From: Meandrina meandrites
Taxonomy: Eukaryota; Cnidaria; Anthozoa; Scleractinia; Meandrinidae
DNA length: 64,000 nt
Reading direction: 5' to 3'
NCBI GenBank assembly: GCA_963693305.1
Contig: OY855903.1
Coordinates: forward strand, 30,967,598 to 31,031,597
In this document: in pieces, positions 10,827 to 22,690 of the stretch
Numbering within the stretch: the first letter of the stretch is position 1
Layout: every line of letters begins with the position of its first letter
Translations under genes and position numbers: made by a program
The notes under the pieces: model-generated
Seen by the model: the letters and a program-made list of their open reading frames with translations, nothing else
Databases searched by the model: none
What the model was told of the DNA's origin: nothing

Positions 10827-12924
10827 ACCATTGCTATAGAAATTGGTAACCCATCAAGCCCAGAAAATTTGGATGTCACGTCCGTACGTACGTACGTACG
10901 TACGTCCGTACACACGGATTAGGGCTGGGGACAAGTTTGTCTTTGTCCTTGATTTGGAGTCCTTCTCTGGCAAACGGTAACACAAAAACATTTTTTGGTT
11001 TGTCGAGAGTTAACTTAATTGTCGTAGAAATTTGTTAAAACACTGTGTCACTTTAGGTTGTTTTTTCTCGCGTTTTCTTATGATCTAGACATTACATTGC
11101 AACTTAAACGAAGCGATTGGATGAAAAGGCGTTAAAATAGTTGGTACGTTGTTCACCTTTTAACCTGAATGAAAGACGTGAAGAGAGCATGCTGGAAAAC
11201 ATAGTGCTTCGTGAATATTTCTCACTCTATTTACTCATCAACTTTATGGAAACCTCATGCCAAATGAACTAGGACAACTGCTTAACGGGATGATCCGAAA
11301 TAATTGCCGACTTGAATATGATATACATAGGAAAACACCGAGAATTGAAGCACTGCGGCTGACCTTGGCTGAAAAGCTGCTGAAAAGTTAATTGAACTGG
11401 AATAAAAGCGAGCTCAGAGCCGGTGAAGTTCACTAAGTGATGGACAAAAGACTGCTAACAGACCTAACAGCTACACCAAAAGGAAAGGAGAGATCGATCT
11501 TCGCCGGTAATTCACAACACTGTAAGAACTTATATGTCGGTGGTGTTGGAGTAAGCTTACAACGAGTGGTGTGTTCGCTTCCGATATTATTGTGCTGGTT
11601 TGAAATTTTAGCCCTGCAGAATTTACAAGCCTTCTCCAAACATGAGGTAACAAACATAAATGTATGCACTAAGCATTAGTCTTTTTTGTTGTGCATGAGA
11701 ATCTGTTTATACTTCATTTATGAGCGAATTTGAAGTTGTGTCGGTTTCGTATCTTTTCGTAAATATTTACAATTCAATTAATGCTGCTCTCAAACTTGTT
11801 CATGTTTGTACATTTTATACAGACATTGTTTATTCAATATTTCATTTGGACTAATTGTTTGGTGTTTTAGTTAGTCGAGTTAACTGTGATGTTCATTATT
11901 GGCTTTTGAAAACAATATTAAATTATTAAGCTTCACGGATCAAAATCACGATTTCGATTTGTAAAGTAAAACTACTCAGCGATACTGCACACCAAGATAT
12001 TTTTAAGTGATCTATTATCCAACCGCTCTTTTTGATACTCGATTGCATTTGTTTTGTTTCTCTTATCAGCGCGTGCGTTGAAATGATCTTGAAATCTTGT
12101 ACGGGTAAACCAATATATATTTCGCCGATTTCGTTGCGAGTTACCCGTGTTTGGCTCAGTGAGTTCAGACTACCTCCCGGGCTTTCCCTACCGCATATTT
12201 ACTTACCAGAAATGAAGAAAATTGAATCAGTTCTCTGCGTAAAATTCCCTTAGGTATTTAGCAACGCATAATATAAAACAATTAGATTATTATCATGCAA
12301 CTCGAACCGCAGCAAAAAGACAGAGAACGGTTCAAAACAACATTGTAAGCTTTATTCTAAGTTAGCGTGCACCACTTCCCAAATCACAAACTGTCACAAT
12401 TCTTACACAAAATCTGACTTACAAAACCGGCACCATCAATTTGCAGAGTTTGTTTTGCTGCGGTGATTTTCTCAGTTTGCCGTGGTGTGAGTTTATTTGG
12501 TTTACTGTGTTTAGCAGCGATTTTCTTTGTTTTTCTGTACTTTTTTTTGCCTTGAGTTGATTTTTTGCCTTACTGTTCTGTATTAAATCAAAACAAGATC
12601 AAGGTCCTTTTTACATTGAATAACTCATAAAGGTGTATTAATTAGTGTACACTAAACGTTGTAAAAAGTTTTACAAAGATATCTGTTGTGTGCTCCTACG
12701 TGCGCACGTGAGGAACCCAATCAAGTGGACTCGTCAATTTCGGTTTACCTCGAAATATGTTGACATCGCTTTCGTCAACAAAACCATGAGAGGTTTTTAC
12801 ATGTAAGATATTTTATACTTAAAAGTTTAACCATGAGCGATTAAAAACTAATTTATTTTGTACCACTGTATAAGCTTAGAAATAGTGTGGCTACTTATTT
12901 GCTAATGATAAATGGGAGCTCCGC
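10786..12924. mobile_element. 2.1-kb non-autonomous DNA element with GCGGAGCTCCC termini
   Basis: GCGGAGCTCCC at 10786-10796 is matched by its reverse complement GGGAGCTCCGC at 12914-12924. Both ends are flanked by the pentamer TTTTA (10781-10785 and 12925-12929), a possible 5-bp target duplication. The interior holds a GC-rich hairpin at the left end, a (GTAC)n run at about 10882-10905 and AT-rich DNA with no recognisable transposase. It abuts the 3' end of the CACTA-type pseudogene, suggesting nested insertion. The terminal repeat is only 11 bp, so the boundaries need comparison with other copies. Confidence 0.5.
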
Positions 12925-12995
12925 TTTTAGGCCTGCCTAAATCTATATATTACATTGTAATGGGCCCAGTTCATACATGAAACTGCACCATATTA

Positions 12996-13217
12996 CAGTG
13001 CAACTACTCTAACCAAGGCCACCAAACAAAATTCTTTGCAAATTTACCAATAGTGTTTAAGTGTTAAAATGACAAAAAGGTCATAAATTAATTGCTTCCG
13101 TAGTGTGCAGCTTGCTTAGATTGATAATTTGTTGCAAATCTATTTTTTATCGTTCGAGGTTTCATTTATCAATTTGCACAAAATTGTCAGGTGGCCTTGG
13201 TTTGAGTAGTCATACAG
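12996..13217. mobile_element. 222-bp MITE with TA target duplication (Tc1/mariner type)
   Basis: The left end CAGTGCAACTACTC..AACCAAGGCCACC (12996-) matches the reverse complement of the right end, CTGTATGACTACTC..AACCAAGGCCACC (to 13217), over about 30 bp with a few mismatches. TA dinucleotides at 12994-12995 and 13218-13219 flank it. No coding capacity. Confidence 0.65.
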
Positions 13218-13220
13218 TAA

Positions 13221-13690
13221 ACTAATCTTGTGTTGATATCAAATGTTTGATGCATGAATTAATTCAGAAAGACAAATTTCTACATGGGATTGACCCAGCA
13301 GTTTCCTTTATTCAACATTTAGAAAAGTGTATTTGACAGACTAAGTTTAACATCAGAATCAACAGTTGAACAGACCTTGTTGAACCAGGTGAAGTGGCAT
13401 TTAGATTAGTTTTGCATGTTGTAAGCTTTCAAACCATTAGCTGCTGAAAATGTTTTGTTCAAATAAGAATGATGTGTTGTTATCCAAAGGAAGGCATTTC
13501 AAAATAAATAACTTTGTAGTATCAATAAATATCAAATAGGGGAAACAATGTGGCTCACTATCTACTGTAGTTTACACCTTCTACATGTCATTCACTTAAT
13601 TCCTTGATGCACTTACAATGCATGCTAACATTATTTTTGGTTTCAGTGCAAGGCTTCTGTTAGAGAATCTAATATGAATAATTATTCCTG
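13221..13690. other. No gene seen
   Basis: AT-rich spacer between the MITE and the first LINE fragment. Nothing recognised. Confidence 0.3.
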
Positions 13691-13711
13691 CAAAAAATTT
13701 GATAGCTCATC

Positions 13712-14510
13712 TTTGACCAAACAAAGTGGAAACAAAAAGAGTCACTCTTCCAAAACCTCTGCAATCCAGAGCACCAACATGATATTAAGTGCGACTGACA
13801 AAAAACAAGTTTAGGCGGTAGTTTTGCTTGATGTGAGCAAAGCCTTTGACAGTATAAATCACAACATGCTTCTTTTCAAATTACAAGATGTTGGTGCCTC
13901 GCCTTCAGCTATACAGTGGTTTCGTAGTTACATAACCTCCCGTTATCAGGTTGTCACAATCGGAACAGCTGTTTCTGATAGCCCGCAAGTGGTCAATGAT
14001 GTTCCCCAGGGGAGTATACTAGGACCTCTCCTCTTTAGCATTTACATGAACAATCTGCCATCAGTTCCACAATATTGTTCCGTGCAGTGTTACATGGACA
14101 ACACCAAGCTTCTTTTGCCATTCCAGCCTGAAGACCAATCGCAAGTAGCAACAGAAATAAACCAAGAATATGTAACTGGTGCTTTGATAATCAGTTACTG
14201 ACAAGATGAAGCTCCTAGTCTGTGGCAACAAGCAGATGGCAGCTAAGATCGACAATGTCCAGCTTTCGCTTCTTGGAAAACGGCTTACCAGTGAAGGCCA
14301 CCAGAGACCTTGGTGTTATCCTGGATACTAGCTTAACTTTCAATGGCCATGTCACGACTACTGTCGCTTTTTGTATGTCACGATTAGGCCAGATAAACCG
14401 CGCCAAACACAGCTTTGATAAGTGCACCTTAATTCTTACTATCAATGCTTCAGTTTTTATTAAATTTTATTATTGCTCCTTGATTTGGAGTGAATACATC
14501 ACAATCTAAT
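13712..14510 (+). pseudogene. Non-LTR retrotransposon (LINE) reverse transcriptase fragment
   Basis: The frame ending at 14201 contains reverse-transcriptase blocks: VLLDVSKAFDSINHNML (motif A, with catalytic Asp) and VPQGSILGPLLFSIYMNNLP (motif B). In the catalytic box, YMDNTKLL replaces the usual Y-x-D-D, so the second Asp is Asn. Upstream residues (NKKSHSSKTSAIQST) precede a TAG. A frame change near 14200 leads to KATRDLGVILDTSLTFNGHV (14222-14509), a typical LINE thumb-region block. There is no endonuclease and no 3' end, so it is a 5'- and 3'-truncated dead copy. Clade placement (CR1/jockey-like) is inference. Confidence 0.75.
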
Positions 14511-14647
14511 ATTATCAAACTCTGTTACCCGCTGTTGTCTCATTTTACATCTTGATTTTACAAGACGTAAAAAGTGCACGAAATTTGGATCGTAACTACT
14601 GTTCGGTCGAAAAACCAGTCGAAGTACAAATTTGGTCAGCGGTTAAT

Positions 14648-16429
14648 CATTAAGCCACCATGGCTACTCGTCAGAATTCTTTTCTCTCCAAAGAGGTGTG
14701 AGACAGGGGTGTCCTCTCTCAGGATTGCTCTTTGACCTTGCTGTGGATCCACTCGCCCACCAAATAAGAATTAATCAATCAATCAAAGGACTTGAAAACA
14801 GAAATAAGATCACTAAACTCAGTATGTACGCCGACGACACCACTGCTTTTATTCACGACTATTCATCTGCGGCATCCCTACTCACTCTTCTCGATCAGTT
14901 CGGTGACCTTTCCAGCTTGAAAATTAATAAATCGAAAACGGAGGGTATGTGGCTTGGCCCTTTGAAAACTCAATTAGACAAAGACAAACCTTTTGGTATT
15001 TCTTGGCCGAAGCACTACGTCATTGCGCTTGGAATCGCTTTTTCTTATCATGTCCAGGTTGGCAATAAAATCAATTTCGACGAGAGGCTCGCCAAACTCA
15101 AAAAAGTTCTAAATACTTGGTCAGGCAGACATTTAACGATCTCAGGCAGAATTGCTATCGTCAAAAGCTTAGCTCTTGCCAAACTTGTTTATAGTTGCTC
15201 CGTATTAAACGTTCCCGTTGAATTTGTAAAAGAAGTCAACAATAATATCTTCTCCTTTATTTGGAACTTTAAACCAGATAAAATCAAAAGAAAAACTCTA
15301 ACGGGCCCAATATGTAATGGTAGTCTCAATATGCTCGATTTTGCTGACGTTGTTAAATCGCTCAAGATTGCGTGGGTTAATCGGTACTGTAAAGCAAATG
15401 ACCGCCACTGGTGTGCCCTCCTCGATTCGCTATTAAGAAAGTTTAGTGGAACTCCTTTATTTCAATGCAATTAAGATCTTAAATTACTCGACCTCAAGAA
15501 TCTCTCTGTTTTTTATAAAAATGTTCTACCGGTCTGGCAAGAACTCAATTCTAAAGATCCACGTAACGCAAACGAATTTAAACAAGAAATCATTTGGGAT
15601 AATCGATTTATAAAGATAGACGGAAAATCTTTTTATTATAAAGCATGGGCTAATAAAGGTATTTTGAAAATAAGTGACCTCCTAGAAATCCATGGCCAGT
15701 TCCTTTCTTTCGAAAATTTCAAATGCAAATTTGGTGATCGCTGTACTTTTCTCAATTATGCTGGTGTTCTCGCGACAATTCCTAAAATTTGGAAAAGCGA
15801 AATCGTAGGTAATGTTGCAAATGACGATAACGAACCAGTTCCATCCCTTGACATCTCCTCTACTAAAAAAGCTCGCGTGATGCTTGCAGAAAGATCTTTC
15901 TCTCCTCCCATCGTTGAAATCAGTCTTAGAAAGCAAGTGTTGAATGTAAAGGCAATCTATGAACTTCCTTTCAAAGTCACTGTCGAAAATAAACTGAGGA
16001 GCTTCCAATTTAAACTAATACATAACATCATACCCACTAATCACTCTCTTTATAAAATGAATATTGAAGTTTCATCAAAATGCGAAGGCTGCCTTTTTCC
16101 AAACGAAACACTTATTCACATACTTTGTGAATGCCCCGACATTAAAATCTTTTGGCAAGACAATGATGTGGTGGAATAATAAGCGCTCCGACAACATCAT
16201 GTACGGTTACAAACCTGAAACTACCTCCTTTTACGTGTTGAACCACTATCTTCTTATCGCTAAATATCATGTTTTTCTTGCAAGAAACCAGTCAGAGACT
16301 CCGAGTTTAAAGGTCTTTCTTGCCTTACTAAACAGCAAGATTAAATGTGAAAGACAAATGGCCATCAAAAATTCCAATTACGAAAAATATAGAACAAAAT
16401 GGACCACTCTCTGCAACTGCGATGCGTGA
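14648..16429 (+). pseudogene. L1/Tx1-like LINE ORF2 C-terminal half
   Basis: Begins at SLQRGVRQGCPLSG (motif B) and carries LSMYADDTTAF with an intact Y-A-D-D. It continues through the L1-type thumb (WSGRHLTISGRIAIVKSLAL) and the Cys/His tail (CEGCLFPNETLIHILCECPD), ending NYEKYRTKWTTLCNCDA. Frame 1 is maintained from 14698 to 16179 with one TAA at 15472-15474. A deletion/frameshift near 16165 moves the last about 85 residues into frame 2. The endonuclease and the first half of the RT are missing (5' truncation is usual for L1). About 450 bp of AT-rich 3' UTR-like DNA follows. Confidence 0.8.
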
Positions 16430-16800
16430 ATCACAATAAGTAAGCCTAAACATAAAATAATGAAAATTGAGTAAGGTACTTTTTCCTGTTATTGCTTGTG
16501 TGCATGGGCGTGGTGTGTGTGTTGTGTTAGCACCTCTTTTTTTCTATACGCATTGTATTAGCTTAAGCTCCATAAGTTTCATAGGTACGTTATAGCAACA
16601 GTAAGTTTGTAAATTTCTTTTCTTCAGTTCTACCTTCGTGTTAGTATAAATTGCGTATAATTTTATCATTTGTAGTGTAACATTGTTTCGTAAGTACTTA
16701 ATGTATCATATTGTAATTAGTGTACCATAGATTTGTCCAGTATTTTGTGAAATAATACTACCAGTTTTTGCCAAAAAAAATGTGTTCCGTAGAGTATATG

Positions 16801-17145
16801 GCGGGAAAACATCTGGCACTGACTTTTTGCTATGAAAGCGATTGCTCTTTCCTCCTAATCTGGTATATACAGACATAAACATGTTTTCCAATACTTCAAC
16901 TGTTCAAATGGCAAGAAATCTTAAGGAAGGAAAGACCTTTTTCTCAAGCACTACAGTGTGTAGACTCCATGTGCTTATGAACAATATGGCGGGAACATCT
17001 AGCACTCACTTTCGCTAAGAAGGCGATTGTTCTTTTCTTATAAGCTAGTATATACACACTTAAGCATGTTTCCCAATACTTTAAGTCTTTGAATGGCAAG
17101 AAATCTTAAGGAAAGACCCTTTTTTCAAGCACGACAGCTTTGTCA
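16801..17145. repeat. Tandem duplication, about 188-bp spacing
   Basis: Copy 1 (16801-16965) and copy 2 (16989-17145) share GGCGGGAA..ACATCT, GGCGATTGTTCTT-like text, TATATACA, CATGTTT and GGCAAGAAATCTTAAGGA..AAAGACC in the same order and orientation. Divergence is roughly 15-20 percent by eye. The unit has no coding content. Confidence 0.8.
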
Positions 17146-17509
17146 CGCTCCCAACGTGATGTCACTTACGGCCAAAATCTTGCAAAATTAAACCTGCATT
17201 ATTTCAGACATAAAGGATATAATCTAGCTGGAAAACTGGAGATGTACTTTAAGGATTTCTTAAACGTGGTGAGAACGAAGGTATAGTAGGCCCAGCGAAC
17301 TTTCTTTTTTTTAATTTATGACATTAATTTAGTCAGACGCATACTGAGTATGTCAAAGTAATAGAAGATTACTAATGATGGATTTTTTGATTTTAGGAGA
17401 GCATTTCCCGGGCTTTGCTCCAGGAATGTTGTTCGCCCAGTTTTATCAAGTGCTCTGACATTGATTCCAGATTTGATTTTACAATAGGATGAGTATAGTG
17501 GGCTTACAG

Positions 17510-17591
17510 TTGAGTGTATCCATTGTAGCAAGGCTATTGACTGGAGTGAAGTCAAGGAGCATGTAAATATATGCAGCTGTAAGCCGAAAAG
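17510..17591 (+). other. Exon: C2HC-like zinc finger of the HECT gene
   Basis: After the acceptor GGCTTACAG, the exon reads ECIHCSKAIDWSEVKEHVNI followed by C, a C-x2-C .. H-x3-C arrangement. Donors are available at 17579 (GTAAGC) or 17592. The second preserves the reading frame into the next exon. Confidence 0.5.
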
Positions 17592-18293
17592 GTTTGGTTT
17601 TGTTATTGTTTTTGCTTTGGAGAGCTTTTTATTTAGTCAGTTGTTATTGGAGATATTTGTGTTCGCAAGAAGGCAATATAAGAGCATTGGTAATTATTTT
17701 CCAACCCAAGGGTATCAATGGCTTGATCTTGTAGTTAAAGATAAACATTGCAATAATTTCATGCACAACCATTTTAACTCCTGACAAAGAAACATTTACA
17801 ATAATATTAGCTGCACAAGAAGCATTTTTGTATTTTTTTGCTGTTGTTGTCATTCCTCCATCTGTTACTGCTTACACTGTTCTTTAGAGAGCTTTTTTTC
17901 CCAATGTGAATGAGATGCACCCATCCCCCAATCCCCCTCCCTCCCAGGCTAACCCCCTGGCATCAGAAATTTTTGAGCCAAATGAGATACATGAAATGCC
18001 AAAAAATAAAAACAAACCTTTAGAAACCTCCACAATTTTGTCCAGTACTTAACAAACAAGTTGATTGTTGACAAACTACTGGTCTTTTCAGTAAAATCCT
18101 CCATGTTTTGATTTCGAGTCCGAAACAAGGTATGTGTGTAAAGTCTGGGGGTAGCTCCAGGGTAGCTTAATGCCCAACTCCCAAGACTATAAAGTAACTA
18201 TGTAATTGTCAGATACACAATTTTTTATACCCCCCCCCCCCCTAAAACCAAACAAACAAACAAAGAAAAAATGATTGCTGTGTTGAATTACAG

Positions 18294-18378
18294 CGCTTCT
18301 TCAAAAAAGAACCTCAGTGAAGAAGAAAGAGGCAAGGAAAAGGAAAATGGCATTGGAAAGTATTTGGTTTCTGGTGAG
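18294..18378 (+). other. Exon: charged linker of the HECT gene
   Basis: Between TTGAATTACAG and GAG|GTATAT, one frame encodes SSKKNLSEEERGKEKENGIG followed by KYLVSGE. Its phase joins the next exon. Confidence 0.4.
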
Positions 18379-18694
18379 GTATATGTTTTGAACATGGTAT
18401 AAATTTATTTTCTTTGCCTCATATTCTCTGCTCTAGTAATTACACCAGTATTGTATTAAAAAAACTTTGCTTCTGTGACTCCTCTTTGCTCTGTGAACAA
18501 GGGTGTAATAATTTCCAATTTTTATAATAAAAATATGTTATCACTGTACCACTGTAAGTTACTAATTATTGTATGGTAAGTATTGTTAATATTGATAAGC
18601 TCATGTCAGATTATTGACAAAAGCAAACATTGTGTGCAGTGAATTTTGATTATTTGTAGAAATTCTGAAGGGAATTTCTTTTATTACTCAACAG

Positions 18695-18740
18695 AGTTTA
18701 TCACAGATGGAAACTGATGAAAAGGAAAGCAAGGCAAATG
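18695..18740 (+). other. Exon: acidic linker of the HECT gene
   Basis: Between ATTACTCAACAG and AATG|GTAACA it encodes SLSQMETDEKESKAN. It ends in phase 1, matching the CUE exon start. Confidence 0.4.
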
Positions 18741-18867
18741 GTAACATATTGTTATTAGCAAATATACAGTAACAATTTTTGGAATTTTTCAAGGAAAGTG
18801 GGCGGGTAGCAAGGGATAATTTGGTCCTAATCCACAGTCTCATAATAATTCCCCCTCATAACAACAA

Positions 18868-19290
18868 CAACAACAAATTTTATTGGTATTCCCATATACA
18901 GATGGTATTACCTAAAATAACAATATACGAAATTTCTGTAATAACAGATATGTAAAATTACAATAACACTTATCACATTAGACTATATAAAATTATAAGT
19001 TTCCCTTATTTGTAATGCTTCATATACAAAATAACCTAGTTTCTTACAAATGAAGGAATCAACATTATTAAACAGGAACATAGATTTATCAGTATCGTTT
19101 AAAAGATCAAATGATGGATATTTAAGTACAATGTCACTTGTTATTTGTTGCAATAGTGTTATAACGATCACAACGAAATAAGAAATGGTTCTTGTTCTCT
19201 ATTCGGTTAGAGTGGCAGTATTGAAAAATCCTAAGAGATTCCGGTAATTTAGGTACACAGTGTCATCCAGATTCGATTAAAAGACTGTAA
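18868..19290 (-). mobile_element. LINE 3' end with (TTG)n tail, minus strand
   Basis: On the minus strand, VPKLPESLRIFQYCHSNRIE and NKNHFLFRCDRYNT form a Cys/His tail typical of LINE ORF2 C-termini. A frameshift leads to FLFNNVDSFICKKLGYFVYE (18983-19171). The copy ends in ..CCAATAAAATTTGTTGTTGTTG at about 18868, a microsatellite tail common in CR1/L2-type LINEs. The segmental duplication breakpoint at 19228 lies inside it. Confidence 0.6.
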
Positions 19291-19408
19291 TAATAAATTA
19301 TTACCACCCAATTACCCTTTATTTGAGGACGAGGGGGGGGGGGGGGTGGAATTTGGATGTTTTCTGAAACAACAAGTACACATTTACATTTGTACCTTAC
19401 CATTCAAG

Positions 19409-19500
19409 ATATATCAAAGCTCAAGGAGATGTTTCCAAGTGAAACTGAAGCTGCTTAAAAGTGGAAGATGCAATTGATACTCTTGTAAACAAACCAGCTG
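19409..19500 (+). pseudogene. CUE exon, damaged copy
   Basis: Same as 24097-24213 but lacking 25 bp after GAAGCTG, which shifts frame and removes the core of the CUE helix pair. The acceptor (CATTCAAG) and donor (GCTG|GTCAGT) are retained. Confidence 0.65.
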
Positions 19501-19949
19501 GTCAGTACCCATATGAAGTAATATTGAGTTCTTGTCTCATGTCAGTGGGATCTATTTTGTGGTTACATGTAGTATATAGACATTCTAAAGTAAAATTCAT
19601 TTGTACAACAATCTACTGAATTAGGAACCCTAGCTTGCCATTTTGTCACTCATATTTTTATAACATTTATGTCAACCTTGAATTTGGAAAAACGTTCTTA
19701 TTTGGTACACAAAAAAAAATGTTTTTAAGATATTACTCATACTCCTTTTTTAATTTTGTTCTTGGTTCAAATTTTCTTTCCCTTTTGCCCTATACTCATC
19801 ATCATAAATTTATATAAATAAAAAGAAAGGAAATAAACAATTCAATCAAGGATGAAATTAAACCACAACATTAATCTATTCAGCCTAACCTGGAAAATTG
19901 TAAGTTGTTATATGTATAATTTTAAGGCATTGCGGGTGAAGGGGGAGGC

Positions 19950-20048
19950 TGTAGTGTATTTAGCCAGCGGTTGACATTAGGAGCATGCGCACTTATGCGC
20001 ATTCTGTACCATGTGCTTCGATTCGCAATAAAACCAAAATACATGACA
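19950..20048 (+). repeat. Gypsy LTR 1 (99 bp)
   Basis: Starts TGTAGTGTATTTAGCC and ends AAAATACATGACA (TG..CA), with AATAAAA inside. Identical to the LTR at 24664-24762, and three substitutions from the LTR at 28917-29015. Confidence 0.85.
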
Positions 20049-20049
20049 G

Positions 20050-20063
20050 TGGCGACGAGGATG
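20050..20063 (+). promoter_or_regulatory. Primer-binding site, tRNA-Ser type (copy 1)
   Basis: TGGCGACGAGGATG lies one base after the LTR. It is complementary to a tRNA 3' end CATCCTCGTCGCCA, which from general knowledge is the 3' end of metazoan tRNA-Ser(GCU). Confidence 0.7.
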
Positions 20064-20520
20064 AAGTCGGAGGAAAACGTCGAAAATATGACTGCTATCG
20101 GGAAGATAGAGTTTTGATGAGACACAAGAGAAATGGGAAACTTATGCGGAACGTGTAGAACAGTTTTTCTTAGCAAACAATATTGGTGAGGACCACCAAG
20201 TGCCAAACATGTTAAGCTTGATCGGCAGCAAAACATACACATTGTTGAGGGACCTTCTTTCACCGGATAAACCACCCTCGAAGAGCTTCCAAGAGATCGT
20301 CACGACCCTTCAGCAACACTTGAGTCCTAAACCATTGGAAATAGCAGAACGCTTTCATTTTTACAAACGAAATCAGCAAGAAGGAGAAACCGTATTGGCC
20401 TACGTAGCAGAACTGAAGAAACTAGCGACTCACCGCAACTTTGGCGCGAACCTTAACGAAGCTTTACGGGATAAATTGGTTTGTGGCCTTCAAAATATAC
20501 AGATACAGAAGCAAAACTGA
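20061..20520 (+). pseudogene. Gypsy gag capsid region, copy 1
   Basis: An ATG at 20061 opens a short frame that shifts at GAGTTTTGATGAG into the main gag frame. There KTYTLLRDLLSPDKP and ERFHFYKRNQQEGETVLAYV are characteristic of gypsy capsid, the particle shell protein. A second frame change after LVCGLQNI separates it from the nucleocapsid. Both lesions are also present in copy 2. Confidence 0.75.
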
Positions 20521-21080
20521 AATACTCCAAGGCTTTGGAGATAGCCGTAGCGATGGAAGCTGCCGTTCGTGATGCCTCAGAATTGCACAGTGAGCTGCAC
20601 GCAGAACCTCGAGTTGACAAGATCTCAGATAACAGCAAACCACCGCCACCGCCACCGCCACCGCCACCGCCACCGAACCTCACGCCTAAAGTTTGCTATC
20701 GATGCGGAGGAGACTCACACGCATCACACAATTGTAGATTCAAGGACCAGACATGTTATCATTGTGGAAAGATTGGCTATATTTCCAGAGTTTGTAACTC
20801 GAGACGACAAGGTAAGCCAAAGCAACCACCCAAAACACCACAAAACACTCCAGTCCATACTGTTCAGTACACGGAAAGTGATGATTTTGAAGATGTGTTA
20901 GGAAGCATAAAGATACACAATGTGAGGAAACCGAGCAGAAATGTAATCTGGGTAGACCTGAAAGTAGAAGGGAAACCGTTGAAAATGGAACTGGACACAG
21001 GCTCAGCTGTGTCGATCATTCCACATGATTTGTACCAGGAGAAATTTAACGACAAACCCTTGCATAAAACTGAACTATAA
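20481..21080 (+). pseudogene. Gypsy nucleocapsid and protease region, copy 1
   Basis: Contains a poly-Pro run (CCGCCA repeats), a CCHC knuckle CYRCGGDSHASHNC, a second knuckle CYHCGKIGYISRVC in which the His is replaced by Tyr, and the aspartic protease active site LDTGSAVSIIP. The frame ends at a TAA (21078-21080) inside the protease, beyond which the same frame continues into pol. Confidence 0.8.
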
Positions 21081-22592
21081 ACGTTGAAAACCTACACGGG
21101 GGAAAACATTGTTCCCCTGGGAGTGCTTAAGACAAATGTCGAGTACAAAGATCAGCAACCTTTACTGTTGGATCTGTATGTGGTTAAGAATAAGGGCCCG
21201 GTGTTGATGGGAAGGGATTGGCTCTACAAGATACGCCCAGATTGGTATGCTATTAAATCACTGAAAGCTTCACAAACCCCACCAATTGCTAAAGAGCGTC
21301 TGCAGACCATGCTAGACAAATACTCTGATGTTTTTGAAGATAAACTTGAAACATTCAAATCAGCTAAGGCAAATCTAACCCTAAAAGAAGATAGCCAAGC
21401 TCATTTCTGCAAAGCTCGTGCCGTGCCTGATGCCTTGAGGCCCAAGGTTAAAGAAGAACTGAGAAGACTTCAGAATGAAGGTATTCTCACAAAAGTCGAG
21501 TGGAGCGACTGGGCAACGCCCATTGTACCTGTCCCAAAGAAAGATGGGTCTGTCAGAATTTGTGGTGATTACAAAGGAACAGTGAACCCAGAACTACAAG
21601 CTGAGCAGTACCCTTTACCCCACATTGAAGATATTTTTGCAAAGCTTAGTGGTGGGCAGAAATTCTCAAAGATTGGCCTTCGTCAGGCATACCACCAACT
21701 AGAGATGGAAGAAGATTCCAAGAAATACCTCACCATTAACACACACATGGGTCTGTTTCAGTACAACAGACTGGTGTTTGGCATCACATCAGCGCCTGCA
21801 ATCTGGCAGCGCACCATTGATCAAGTGCTGGAAGGAACATCTGGCACAAGCTGTATCCTTGATGATATGATCATTACTGGCAAGGATGATGCAGAACACC
21901 TGGCTAACTTAGAAGAAGTTCTGCGACGGCTTCAGCTTCATGGGTTGAGAGCAAACAAGGCAAAATGTGAGTTTTTCAAGGAGAAGATAAATTATTGTGG
22001 ACATGACATCGACAAAGATGGCCTACACAAGTCAGCGGAGAAAGTAGAAGCAGTATTGAATGCGCCACGTCCACATGATGTAGCTGAAGTGAGATCTTTT
22101 CTCGGGCTAATCAATTACTACAACAGGTTCTTGCCTAACCTATCGACAGTAGTACACCCCCTTACACAACTTTTGGAGAAGAATCATCAGTGGAAATGGA
22201 CAGAACAGTGCAAGATAGCATTCCACAAAGTGAAAGAAATGATCACTTCAGAGCAAGTTTTAACGCATTATGATCCCAGCCTACCACTAAGGCTTGCTTG
22301 TGATGCATCCCCTGTCTGTATTGGAGCGGTGCTGTCCCACATGATGCACAATGGTACCAAGCGACCCATAGCTTTTGCTTCAAGGACACTCACCAAAACT
22401 GAGCAAAAGTATGCACAGATTGACAAAGAAGCCTTGTCAATAATCTGGGGGGTAAAGAAGTTCCATATGTATTTGTTTGGCCGCTCTTTCACATTGTACA
22501 CAGATCATCAACCCTTAACATCAATCTTTCATCCGCGGAAAGCATCCCTGTGGTCACTGCAGCTCAACTGCAACGTTATGCCTTGCTCCTGA
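21081..22592 (+). pseudogene. Gypsy reverse transcriptase/RNase H, copy 1
   Basis: In frame with the protease after the TAA. RT blocks WATPIVPVPKKDGSVRICGD, FQYNRLVFGITSAP and CILDDMIITG are visible. The motif-A Asp is Gly (FSKIGLRQAY, codon 21675-21677). RNase H shows LACDASPVCIGAV, DKEALSIIWGVKKF and TDHQPL. A frameshift near 22530 and a TGA at 22590, private to this copy, end it. Confidence 0.85.
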
Positions 22593-22690
22593 GGGGCTAT
22601 GATTACACCATTGAATACAAGAACACTAAAGTTCACAGTAATGCCGATGGTCTTTCCCGCCTTCCACTTGTAAAGGAATCAAGAGATTAA

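Noticed and set aside
20453..20683. Minus-strand poly-Gly/Val-Ala ORFs (also at 25167-25397)
   Set aside because: Antisense shadows of the gypsy proline-rich tract.
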